Below are positions 15,727-23,406 of a DNA stretch of 64,000 bases, in pieces. Made by a program: the position numbers and the translations under genes. Location of the stretch: the NCBI GenBank assembly GCA_964528425.1, contig CAZGTD010000003.1:1-64000 (forward strand), given 5' to 3'. Within the stretch, counting starts at the first letter, position 1. Every line of letters starts with the position of its first letter. This stretch comes from UBA3263 sp964528425 (GTDB lineage: Bacteria; Bacteroidota; Bacteroidia; Bacteroidales; Muribaculaceae). The notes under the pieces are model-generated. The model ran no database searches. It saw only the letters and a list, made by a program, of their open reading frames with translations, and had not been told where the DNA came from.

Positions 15727-17532
15727 TTACCAATTGCGGCCATGCTGGCGCCGGCCACCGCCCTTCGATGGATCACCTTTTGCTCGGGCACGGGCTGCGG
15801 CATCTTTTTTCTCAACGGCGTTGAGAATCTGATCGCGGTTGCTTTGACTAATATTTTGTTCCTGCTGCTGTTGTTGTTGATCTTGATTCTGCTGTTGCTG
15901 ATCTTGATTCTGTTTATCCTGGTTCTGATCCTGATCCTGCTGTTGCTGCTGTTGCTGTTGGTCTTGGTTTTGATCCTGGTTCTGGTCCTGGTTCTGATCT
16001 TGGTTTTGGTCCTGATTCTGCAGCTGTTTTTCAATAAAGCGGTAATTTTCGCGAGCCAGCTCGTTAGCCGGATTTACCCGCAGAGCCTGCTTGTAGGACT
16101 GCAAAGCCTGCTGCAACTGCTGCTGACCATAGGCAACATTTCCGAGATTATAAGCCGCATACTCGGCAACCTGAGGAGTCTGGGCCTTAACCAACTGCTG
16201 CAGGGTCTGAATGGCGTTCTGCTGCAGTTCGGCATTGGATTCCGCCTGGTCGCCGGCTAAGTGTAGCCGGGTAAGAGCCTGGTTATAAAGCCCGACTTCT
16301 GAGGTAGGGTTAACGCTCAAGGCACGCGCATAGAGAATCTCGGCCTCCCGATAGTGACCTTGACGGAACTGGTCGTTGCCCTCGCGGATATATTTGCGCT
16401 CAGGGCGCTGCGAATTGTCGGGGAACTGCAGAGCCGGCGCCATCGGGGCCTGGGCGGAAGCTATGCCGCCACAGATAGCCAGGATTGCAACCGCGGCTCC
16501 GCGGCTAAAGAAGTTATATTTGCGCAAGAATCCGATTTTGCGATTCGAGAATATGCAATCTATAATAATCATTACCAAAGCCAGCCATGCAAACAGCGGG
16601 AACTGCTCGTCGGAAGCCGTATAGTTAATTTTTTCGAAGTTTGTTTTCTTGATTTCATCCAGGCGCTGCACCAGGTCGTTGAGAGCCGAGGCCGAAGCGC
16701 CGTTGATATACACGCCGCCACCGGCAGCAGCAATTTCCTGAGCAAGCGGCTCGTTGAGGTAGGTGGTTACAACCTGACCGTTTTCATCTTTCAGCCAGTT
16801 GGTATAGCTACGGTCGAGGGGAATCTGCGCTCCCTTACCCGAACCGAGACCTATGACGTCAACCTCGATGCCCTCTTCCTTTGCGGCGCGGGCAACCGAA
16901 ACGCCGTCACCAATCTGGTCTTCAGCATCGGTAATAACGATTATTGCGCGTTCAACGTCTTTCATTCCGCTGAAAGAGTTCATTGCCACCTGAATTGCCG
17001 CACCGATGTCGGTGCCCTGATTTTCAACCATACCGGTTGAAATTTCGTTGAGATACAGCTTGGCGGAAACGAAGTCGGGAGTCAGCGGCAGCTGGGTGAA
17101 GGCATCGCCGGCAAAGACAATAAGACCTACGCGGTCGTTGTCGAGTTTGCCGATAAGCGAATTCAAAACGTGCTTGGCACGCTGCAGGCGCGAAACGCCG
17201 CGCGGGTCGTCGGTCGACGACGCGAGCATAGAGTTCGAAACGTCGAGTGCAATCATGATTTCAATGCCACTGACCTCCTCTTCGGTCACTTTGCCTTTTG
17301 TGCGCGGACGCGCGAGCATAATAACCATCGAGGCAACGGCAATCAATGAAATTACAATTTTCAACGTAGGTAGATATTTCGACACATCGGGCATCAGCGA
17401 TCTTAAAACCTCGGGATTTCCGAAGCGCGAAATACGGCGACGACGCAGAAAGCGCATGCGCCAGAAAAGCAGCGCAAACACAATAACCGCACCGAGCAGC
17501 CAAAGGAGTTGAGGATTAGCAAAATTTACCAT
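15727..17532 (-). CDS. BatB-BatC fusion: VWA membrane protein plus periplasmic TPR domain
   Basis: A single 601-residue frame joining two proteins usually encoded separately. Residues 1-328 are BatB: membrane helices at about 8-24, 56-74 and 313-328, and a von Willebrand A domain with MIDAS motif DVSNS (97-101). Residues 338-362 look like a complete signal peptide (basic RKYNFFSRG, a hydrophobic core, then ASAQA), after which comes BatC: TPR repeats at about 378-500 and a Gln/Asn/Asp-rich tail at 505-560. Signal peptidase could split the chain after 360 or 362. I chose the start at 17532 because it opens the normal BatB N-terminus and lies five bases after the batA stop; 25 upstream residues would overlap batA. 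Confidence 0.92.
   Translation of the reverse strand: MVNFANPQLLWLLGAVIVFALLFWRMRFLRRRRISRFGNPEVLRSLMPDVSKYLPTLKIVISLIAVASMVIMLARPRTKGKVTEEEVSGIEIMIALDVSNSMLASSTDDPRGVSRLQRAKHVLNSLIGKLDNDRVGLIVFAGDAFTQLPLTPDFVSAKLYLNEISTGMVENQGTDIGAAIQVAMNSFSGMKDVERAIIVITDAEDQIGDGVSVARAAKEEGIEVDVIGLGSGKGAQIPLDRSYTNWLKDENGQVVTTYLNEPLAQEIAAAGGGVYINGASASALNDLVQRLDEIKKTNFEKINYTASDEQFPLFAWLALVMIIIDCIFSNRKIGFLRKYNFFSRGAAVAILAICGGIASAQAPMAPALQFPDNSQRPERKYIREGNDQFRQGHYREAEILYARALSVNPTSEVGLYNQALTRLHLAGDQAESNAELQQNAIQTLQQLVKAQTPQVAEYAAYNLGNVAYGQQQLQQALQSYKQALRVNPANELARENYRFIEKQLQNQDQNQDQNQDQNQDQNQDQQQQQQQQDQDQNQDKQNQDQQQQNQDQQQQQQEQNISQSNRDQILNAVEKKDAAARARAKGDPSKGGGRRQHGRNW
15853..16020 (-). repeat. In-frame Gln/Asn/Asp low-complexity repeat in batBC
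   Basis: About 168 bases of imperfect CAG/CAA, AAC/AAT and GAC/GAT codons encoding runs such as QNQDQNQD and QQQQQQ. The units are multiples of three, so length changes keep the frame. Similar polar tails occur in other BatC proteins. Confidence 0.9.
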
Positions 17533-17537
17533 AGTGC

Positions 17538-18536
17538 TCAAGGTATTGAACGGGTAACTGTTAGCTTCAAAAATAGTTGGAGAGTAAAGAAACCGAAGGC
17601 GAGCCACGCCCAGAGCATATAATTATCTTCGGTATGGGAGAAGTTACGGACGTCGAATTCTGTTTTTTCCAAAGCGTCGATTTCAGCAAACACATCGCTC
17701 AGGGCCGACGCCGACGTTGCTTCAAAATATTTGCCGCCGGTCATGCGTGCAATCTGTCCGAGCGACTGAGCATCGACGGGCGAAGTCATAAACATGCCGA
17801 GTACATTGCCGTTTTCATCTTTATAAGCAACGGCCTGCTCACCCATCGCGGCTCCGACGCCAATGGTATATATCTTAACGCCAAGGTCTTTAGCGATTTC
17901 GGCTGCCGTTTCCGGGGCAACAACGCCGGCATTGTTGGTGCCGTCGGTAATCAGAATAATGCTTTTACTAACTGCCTGACCATCTTTAATTCGGTTAATG
18001 GCCGAAGCTATGCCGTCGCCGATAGCTGTTCCATCGGCTGAAATCAAACCGGTTTTAACGCCACCGATATAATTGGCCAGCATGGCGCGGTCGCTGGTCA
18101 GCGGCACTGCCGAAAAACTTTCGCCGGCAAACAGCACAAGACCCATATTGTCGTTTTGACGACCATTAACAAACTGCGAAGCAACTTTTTTTGCAACTTC
18201 AAGCCTGTTCTGACGTCCGAGGTCGGCGGCCTGCATTGAGCCGGAAATATCCATAACCAGGACTATGTCGGTTCCTTCAACGTTTGTTTTGTTCCAGCTA
18301 TCGTGGGTTTGCGGACGCGCAATAACTACGATCAGACAGGCGATTGCAGCGCATCGCATGGCAAACAGCGCATGGCGCATCCACGAGCGCCAGCCGCCGC
18401 TAACGCCTGCAAACGCACGAATCGACGACATTTGAAGCGCCGGCTCCTTATGGCGACGCATAACGTACCACGCAATCAGCGGAATCAGCAGCAAAAGCAG
18501 CCACAGTGCGTGAGGATGCATAAATTCCATGGTCAT
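17538..18536 (-). CDS. batA: BatA: VWA-domain inner-membrane protein
   Basis: Membrane protein of 332 residues in the Bat operon. Two helices near the N-terminus (about 10-26 and 57-75) precede a von Willebrand A domain with MIDAS residues DISGS (96-100) and the downstream Thr/Asp positions (GTAIGDG, LITDGTNN). A last helix near 305-325 completes the usual BatA topology, placing the VWA domain in the periplasm or cytoplasm depending on the first hairpin. MIDAS domains bind divalent metal and partner proteins; MoxR ATPases are thought to act on such VWA proteins. The start overlaps the upstream stop as ATGA. Confidence 0.93.
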   Translation of the reverse strand: MTMEFMHPHALWLLLLLIPLIAWYVMRRHKEPALQMSSIRAFAGVSGGWRSWMRHALFAMRCAAIACLIVVIARPQTHDSWNKTNVEGTDIVLVMDISGSMQAADLGRQNRLEVAKKVASQFVNGRQNDNMGLVLFAGESFSAVPLTSDRAMLANYIGGVKTGLISADGTAIGDGIASAINRIKDGQAVSKSIILITDGTNNAGVVAPETAAEIAKDLGVKIYTIGVGAAMGEQAVAYKDENGNVLGMFMTSPVDAQSLGQIARMTGGKYFEATSASALSDVFAEIDALEKTEFDVRNFSHTEDNYMLWAWLAFGFFTLQLFLKLTVTRSIP

Positions 18537-19510
18537 TTCGCTGCCTCCTTTCCGTCGGTTTCCTCAACCGGCTCCGGCTTGGTGTTTTCAACAAACTGCA
18601 TAGCCTGCGAGAATGCGCGTGCGTTATCTTCGGGCAGCGGACGCATACGGGCAAACTTAACGTAGTCGGCCATTTCAAGAATTTCGTTCATCATAGCCGA
18701 TGCAGACTTTTCAGGCACGGTTGCATAAACTGCGCGCTTGATTTGAGGGGTTGTCATCTCCATTGCGTTGATGCCAAAGCGCCCTTCGAGATATTGACGT
18801 AGAATTTCTGTGAGTTCGGTATAATATTCCTTTTCCTGACCCTTTTCGCAAAGCTGGCGAGTGCGCAGTATATTGAGCTGGGTAATAGCCTTTTCGTATG
18901 GAGGAATCGGTTTTGCGGGAGCAGCGAGCATCTGACCCAATCCACCCTTACGGCGAATAATATAGGCAGCGATGCCGGCGGCTATTGCCAGAAGCCCGAG
19001 CAGGTATGCCCACCAATAATTATACAGCCAGTCGGGGACCCAGTCCCAGAAATGGCGTTTCTGAACCGCATAGGGCATCATGTCATGGACGGTGGTCATG
19101 GTGTCGACATCTGCCGTATAAACCTTCAAAACAATAGGATTGGAGCGGAAAGTATCAATTCCGGAAACTATTGCCAAGTTATTGATAACGACTTCACCGG
19201 AGTCCCAGGGCTGAACAAGCACGGTTCGGCGCAGCTGCAGGCGGTCGTTGCCTAAATCGGTTGTGTCAACCGGACTCGACCAATTGATTTCAACTCCGGG
19301 TTGAATTTCAACAATCCTATGAGCGGAGTCAACCGGGTCGGTCAACCAACGTGCTACCAGTGCACGGGGCTGAACGACCTCAAGGTCGACCTTGCGCAGG
19401 GCGCCCTGCATAACGTCGACCGAGTCAACAGTAGCCGAGACCTGGACCGGGCCGGCCCATGCTGCGCCGCTAATTGCGGCAAAAGCGGTTAGTGCGAAAA
19501 GTTTTTTCAT
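18533..19510 (-). CDS. Bat-operon membrane protein of 325 residues (DUF4381-like)
   Basis: Protein with a signal peptide (cleaved near AWA, residue 19) and a beta-rich periplasmic domain to about residue 160. A Trp-rich membrane-entry segment leads into one helix (about 170-190, LLGLLAIAAGIAAYI), and a helical cytoplasmic domain follows (about 205-300, YYTELTEILRQYLEGRFG). The layout mirrors BatD on a smaller scale and DUF4381 proteins of other MoxR operons. It lies between the DUF58 and batA genes, a usual position in Bacteroidota. It is probably a component of the same complex; no specific function is known. Confidence 0.85.
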   Translation of the reverse strand: MKKLFALTAFAAISGAAWAGPVQVSATVDSVDVMQGALRKVDLEVVQPRALVARWLTDPVDSAHRIVEIQPGVEINWSSPVDTTDLGNDRLQLRRTVLVQPWDSGEVVINNLAIVSGIDTFRSNPIVLKVYTADVDTMTTVHDMMPYAVQKRHFWDWVPDWLYNYWWAYLLGLLAIAAGIAAYIIRRKGGLGQMLAAPAKPIPPYEKAITQLNILRTRQLCEKGQEKEYYTELTEILRQYLEGRFGINAMEMTTPQIKRAVYATVPEKSASAMMNEILEMADYVKFARMRPLPEDNARAFSQAMQFVENTKPEPVEETDGKEAAK

Positions 19511-19513
19511 AGT

Positions 19514-20389
19514 TTATCTTAAACCGCGCTGGCGGAAAAGAGACATAAGGGCTTTAACGTAATCTTCGTTAGTTGCAACGCTGGTTGAATCAACCCGACA
19601 GCGGTTAAGGGTGTCGGTCATGGCCTGCTGACGGTTATACCACCACTTGCCATAGGCTTTCCTTACTGCTTTTGATGAAGTGTCTACCCAACATTCGCCG
19701 TCGCCTTCAAGATTGGCAACGCGAATAAGCCCGACGTCGGGCAAGTCGGTGTCGCGTCGGTCATAAACCTGAATAGCCGTAAGGTCATGTTTGCGGGCGG
19801 CAATCGACATGGGTTGATAATAATCCGAGTCGTCGATGAAATCCGAAATCAAAAATGCAGTACACCGTTTTTTAATAGCATCGCTCAAATAGCGCAACGC
19901 AACTCCGATATCGGTTCCCTTTTCGTCGGGAGTGAAGTCGAGCAATTCGCGGATAATAAACAATATGTGGCGCATACCTTTTTTCGGGGGTATGAACTTT
20001 TCGATTTTCGACGAAAAGAATATAACGCCAATCTTATCGTTGTTCTGACTGGCCGAAAATGCCAGGGTAGCGGCTATTTCGGCAATCATTTCGCGTTTTG
20101 GTTCGCCAACAGCCCCGAATAGACGCGATCCCGAAACGTCGACCAATAGCATCATGGTCAGTTCGCGTTCCTCCTCATAAACCTTAATGTAAGGATGATT
20201 CTGTCGTGCGGTAACGTTCCAGTCAATGTCGCGGATGTCGTCGCCATACTGATATTCGCGCACTTCGCTGAAGGTCATGCCGCGGCCCTTGAAGGCCGAG
20301 TGGTATTCTCCCGCAAAAATATTGCGCGATAGTCCCTTGGTCTTGATTTCAATCTTGCGGACCTTTTTAAGCAGCTCGTTTGCGTCCAT
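19514..20389 (-). CDS. DUF58-domain protein of the MoxR/Bat operon
   Basis: Cytoplasmic protein of 291 residues with the DUF58 core around residues 35-80 (EYHSAFKGRG, REYQYGDDIRDIDWNVTARQ) and a degenerate VWA-like segment (LLVDVSGSRLFG, near 92-103). No signal peptide or membrane helix is visible, although DUF58 proteins in other operons are sometimes membrane-anchored. In the MoxR-DUF58-VWA gene set this protein always sits next to the ATPase and probably links it to the VWA proteins. It follows moxR by 12 bases and precedes the next gene by three. Confidence 0.93.
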   Translation of the reverse strand: MDANELLKKVRKIEIKTKGLSRNIFAGEYHSAFKGRGMTFSEVREYQYGDDIRDIDWNVTARQNHPYIKVYEEERELTMMLLVDVSGSRLFGAVGEPKREMIAEIAATLAFSASQNNDKIGVIFFSSKIEKFIPPKKGMRHILFIIRELLDFTPDEKGTDIGVALRYLSDAIKKRCTAFLISDFIDDSDYYQPMSIAARKHDLTAIQVYDRRDTDLPDVGLIRVANLEGDGECWVDTSSKAVRKAYGKWWYNRQQAMTDTLNRCRVDSTSVATNEDYVKALMSLFRQRGLR

Positions 20390-20401
20390 GTCGGCAATGG
20401 T

Positions 20402-21397
20402 TTAGGGAACCTGAACCCGGTCAAGAATATTTGAAATAACCTCGTCGGTTGTTATATTGTTAGCTTCGGCTTCGTAGCTCAGACCGATGCGGTGGCGGAG
20501 AACATCGTGACAAACGGCGCGAACATCGTCGGGCACAACAAAACCGCGGTGCTGCAGGAATGCATAAGCCCGGGCGGCCTTGGCCAGAGCGATAGACGCA
20601 CGCGGCGAAGCTCCGAACGAGATTATGCTCTTGAGGTCATCGAGATTGTAGTCAGCCGGGAAACGGGTTGCGAATACGATATCAACGATGTAGCGTTCGA
20701 TTTTTTCGTCGATATATATTTTTTCAACAGTTTTCTGAGCGTCGAGGACTTCTTCGGGTTTCAAAAGGGCGCGAATATCGGTCTTGACCGGCGAAATGTT
20801 CTGGCGGATAATCAGTTTTTCATCCTCGCGGGTAGGATAGCCGATAATCACCTTAAGCAAGAAACGGTCAACCTGCGCTTCGGGCAGAGGATAGGTGCCT
20901 TCCTGCTCAATGGGGTTCTGGGTTGCCATTACCAGGAAAGGTTCATCGAGTTTGAAAGTGTTGTCGCCAATGGTAACCTGGCGTTCCTGCATAGCTTCGA
21001 GCAATGCAGACTGCACTTTGGCCGGGGCACGGTTGATTTCGTCGGCAAGCACAAAGTTAGCGAAAATCGGGCCCTTCTTAACCTGGAAAGTTTCGTTTTT
21101 CACTGAATAAACCATCGTGCCGATAACGTCAGCCGGAAGCAGGTCGGGGGTAAACTGTATGCGGCTGTATTTAGCGTCGATAAGCTGGCTGAGGGTTTTG
21201 ATAGCAAGGGTCTTAGCCAGACCGGGAACACCTTCGAGAAGAACATGGCCGTTGCTCAGCAGCGCAATGAGCAGCGACTCCACCAAGTGTTTCTGACCTA
21301 CGATTGTCTGGTCCATACCTTTGACAATCAGGTCGATGAAATTACTTTTCGCGGCAACTATTTCGTTTAGCTCGCGGATATTTACTGGTTCGCTCAT
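20402..21397 (-). CDS. MoxR-family AAA+ ATPase
   Basis: First gene of the Bat operon, 331 residues. Walker A reads LEGVPGLAKT (about 75-84) and Walker B VLADEINRAP (about 136-145), followed by sensor-1 TQNPIEQEGTYPLPEAQ and the sensor-2 region SPRASIALAKAARAYA. MoxR ATPases act as chaperone-like machines on VWA-domain partners such as BatA and BatB. Its leader contains a promoter with a TAATTTTG -7 box. The six genes that follow (to 13150) are all within 12 bases of one another, so one transcript probably covers the whole set. Confidence 0.95.
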   Translation of the reverse strand: MSEPVNIRELNEIVAAKSNFIDLIVKGMDQTIVGQKHLVESLLIALLSNGHVLLEGVPGLAKTLAIKTLSQLIDAKYSRIQFTPDLLPADVIGTMVYSVKNETFQVKKGPIFANFVLADEINRAPAKVQSALLEAMQERQVTIGDNTFKLDEPFLVMATQNPIEQEGTYPLPEAQVDRFLLKVIIGYPTREDEKLIIRQNISPVKTDIRALLKPEEVLDAQKTVEKIYIDEKIERYIVDIVFATRFPADYNLDDLKSIISFGASPRASIALAKAARAYAFLQHRGFVVPDDVRAVCHDVLRHRIGLSYEAEANNITTDEVISNILDRVQVP

Positions 21398-21422
21398 ATT
21401 ATGGGTAGTTTATTTAACACTG

Positions 21423-21456
21423 CAAAATTAACACTTTAACGTTTAAGTTAAAACAA
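21423..21456 (-). promoter_or_regulatory. Bat operon promoter (TTG, long spacer, TAATTTTG)
   Basis: On the minus strand TAATTTTG (21430-21423) lies 25 bases upstream of the moxR ATG. The best -33 match is TTG at 21456-21454 with a 23-base spacer, slightly longer than usual. Confidence 0.55.
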
Positions 21457-21484
21457 CTGTTTAGTTAATTATTATTATTTTTGG

Positions 21485-22438
21485 CTATCTACCGTTAAAG
21501 CGCTGATAGATTTCAGTAGCTTTTTGCTTTGCAAGTTTCAGCTGTTCAGGATCTTTAGCATCTAAATGCAGCGAATCGGCCGGAGGAATAACCACTACGA
21601 TTCCTGCCGCCAGACGATCGGGATGACCGAGCTTCGATGCATTTGCTTCGTAGATATAAGGCCAGAAATCAACATGGCCATAATATTTGCGGGCCATGGT
21701 CGTGAGGAAATTCAGAGAAGTAATAGTGTCGGTCAACTGCGGATCGGGAGCGGCGACAAGAATCTCCACAGGCTCCTCACAAACCGCAGTAAAGTCCTCA
21801 AAATCTATTTCTTCGGAGGGCACTAAGGTTTCTGATCCCTCAGGTATTTCCGACTCAGGTTCCAACACTTGAGTTTCAGGCCCGCTGCCAAGAATATATC
21901 CGGCAATGAAGCATACAATACAACCTATGAGCCACCAGGGCCAAGTCAACGGACGCTTTTTCTCAACTACAGCGGGCTCCGGTTGCGCGGGAGGTTTCGG
22001 TGTAGGGCGATATTCGGGAATCTTAACCGCCGGTTCGGGATCATGGGGTAGTTCCGGTTCGGCAGCCTGAGGTCGCTCAGATTCCGGAGCCGATTCCTCG
22101 GCCAAGGATTCCTGCTCAAACTCTGCGGCAGCAGCAATCTCAGCAGCAGACTCATCAACGGCATTTTCCTCGACTTCATCGGGTAGTTCAACGGCCTCAA
22201 ATGCAGAAAATGGCGCATTGATTTCCTCGGCAAGTTCGCGAACGGGAGCGAATGCAACGGTTTCGTCGGTAACAACGAAAGTTCCGAGACCCGGAACCTC
22301 GACCTGTCCGTCGGAATCGAGGCGCTCGGCAACAAGATTCGACAGTTCCCTCACAAAGGCTTCCGCTTCGGCAGCCGAACAGCCGGTCAGCGAAGCTATG
22401 TTACTGCTCAAGTCGCTTAATATAATTGTTTTATTCAT
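21485..22438 (-). CDS. HU-domain protein with membrane helix and periplasmic LysM
   Basis: A 317-residue three-part protein. Residues 1-85 form an HU/IHF-like DNA-binding domain (VPGLGTFVVTDETVAFAPVREL, the beta-arm entry). Residues 86-160 are an acidic, then Pro-rich linker. Residues 164-184 are a membrane helix (WWLIGCIVCFIAGYI) preceded by EKKR, which by the positive-inside rule puts HU in the cytoplasm. The far end (about 243-287, LTTMARKYYGHVDFWPYIYEAN) is a LysM domain expected in the periplasm. It could join chromosome and cell wall. It overlaps the HU gene upstream by eight bases. The HU part is divergent, so binding to DNA is likely but untested. Confidence 0.85.
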   Translation of the reverse strand: MNKTIILSDLSSNIASLTGCSAAEAEAFVRELSNLVAERLDSDGQVEVPGLGTFVVTDETVAFAPVRELAEEINAPFSAFEAVELPDEVEENAVDESAAEIAAAAEFEQESLAEESAPESERPQAAEPELPHDPEPAVKIPEYRPTPKPPAQPEPAVVEKKRPLTWPWWLIGCIVCFIAGYILGSGPETQVLEPESEIPEGSETLVPSEEIDFEDFTAVCEEPVEILVAAPDPQLTDTITSLNFLTTMARKYYGHVDFWPYIYEANASKLGHPDRLAAGIVVVIPPADSLHLDAKDPEQLKLAKQKATEIYQRFNGR

Positions 22439-22706
22439 CGCCTTTCGAGAGTTTACGGAGTTTACCGGCCGCGCGGAAAGTCAGTTCGATTTCCGGAGGC
22501 AGGAGCATGCGCTTGCCGTTGGTGCGATCAATAATTTCCTGTTCGTCGTGTTTAACTGCACTGAAGTTACCGAATGCGGGAATGGCAACAGTATCGAGCT
22601 CCGAACAATACTGCTTTATAGACTGAATGAGTCCCTGAAGCAGTGCTTCGGTCGCTTTTTTGTCGCGATTGATTCGCGAAGCCAAATCGGCTGTAAAGGT
22701 TTTCAT
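22431..22706 (-). CDS. HU-family DNA-binding protein
   Basis: Histone-like protein of 91 residues. It carries the N-terminal helical dimer part, then the typical HU beta-arm region VAIPAFGNFSAVKHDEQEIID, TNGKRMLLPPEIELTF and a basic C-terminal helix. It should bind and bend DNA as a homodimer or with its neighbour. The gene starts four bases inside the engB end (ATGA) and itself overlaps the HU-LysM gene, forming a three-gene unit. HU proteins of this divergent kind are usually present in several copies in Bacteroidales. Confidence 0.92.
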   Translation of the reverse strand: MKTFTADLASRINRDKKATEALLQGLIQSIKQYCSELDTVAIPAFGNFSAVKHDEQEIIDRTNGKRMLLPPEIELTFRAAGKLRKLSKGDE

Positions 22707-23323
22707 TGTTCGTTAAAGTCAGTTTGTACGGGAAGTTGATTCAGCTCTTCAATATAATCAAGAAGCTCATCTCGGCCCAGGTTGCTTTCCGAGGATGTTA
22801 CGAAGGTTGGGGGCAACTCCTCCCAGTGTTTCAGCAGTTCTGCCTTATAGTCCTCAATGTTGGCTGCAAGGGCCATTTTACCGAGTTTGTCAGCCTTGGT
22901 GAACACTATGGCAAACGGCACTCCGTTCTCGCCCAGCCAATCCATGAATTCCATGTCGATTTTTTGAGGTTTATGGCGCGAGTCTATCAAAACGAAGAGC
23001 GAAGTCATTTGCGGACGCTCAAGAATATAATCTTCAATAATATGCTTTAGCTTTTCGCGGTCGGTTTTACTGCGCAGGGCGTACCCATAGCCCGGAAGGT
23101 CGACGATATACCAGCTGTCGTTGATAAGAAAGTGGTTTATAAGCGTAGTCTTGCCGGGAGTTGACGATGTCATGGCCAGCTTGCGTCGGCCTGTGAGCAT
23201 ATTTATGAGACTCGATTTGCCGACGTTGCTTCGGCCGATAAATGCATATTCATGCAGATTCGTTGCCGGACACTTGGCAACATCGCTATTGCTGATTTGA
23301 AATTTCGCTGATGTTATTTGCAT
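22703..23323 (-). CDS. engB: EngB/YihA-type ribosome-biogenesis GTPase
   Basis: GTPase of 206 residues. Motifs are G1 GRSNVGKSS (about 31-39), the T-containing G2 loop (STPGKT), G3 DLPGYG (about 75-80), G4 TKAD and G5 near VTSS. EngB acts late in assembly of the large ribosomal subunit and is generally essential. It is the first gene of a unit with the two HU proteins; a promoter lies 48 bases upstream. No unusual feature is seen. Confidence 0.95.
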   Translation of the reverse strand: MQITSAKFQISNSDVAKCPATNLHEYAFIGRSNVGKSSLINMLTGRRKLAMTSSTPGKTTLINHFLINDSWYIVDLPGYGYALRSKTDREKLKHIIEDYILERPQMTSLFVLIDSRHKPQKIDMEFMDWLGENGVPFAIVFTKADKLGKMALAANIEDYKAELLKHWEELPPTFVTSSESNLGRDELLDYIEELNQLPVQTDFNEQ

Positions 23324-23371
23324 TGGGTTATGAGGAATTTAATTCATTTATACTCCGCCTCTTATTTGTGG

Positions 23372-23403
23372 CAAAGTTACAAAAAAAAGCTTAAAAGTCC
23401 AAA
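23372..23403 (-). promoter_or_regulatory. engB operon promoter (TTTG, N20, TAACTTTG)
   Basis: On the minus strand TTTG (23403-23400) is followed by exactly 20 bases and TAACTTTG (23379-23372). It lies between the RND permease stop and engB, and gives a leader of about 45 bases. Confidence 0.8.
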
Positions 23404-23406
23404 GGG

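Noticed and set aside
15853..16020. Short repeats that might be read as CRISPR or tandem DNA repeats.
   Set aside because: They are in-frame codon repeats of Gln, Asn and Asp with no constant spacer; not a CRISPR array.
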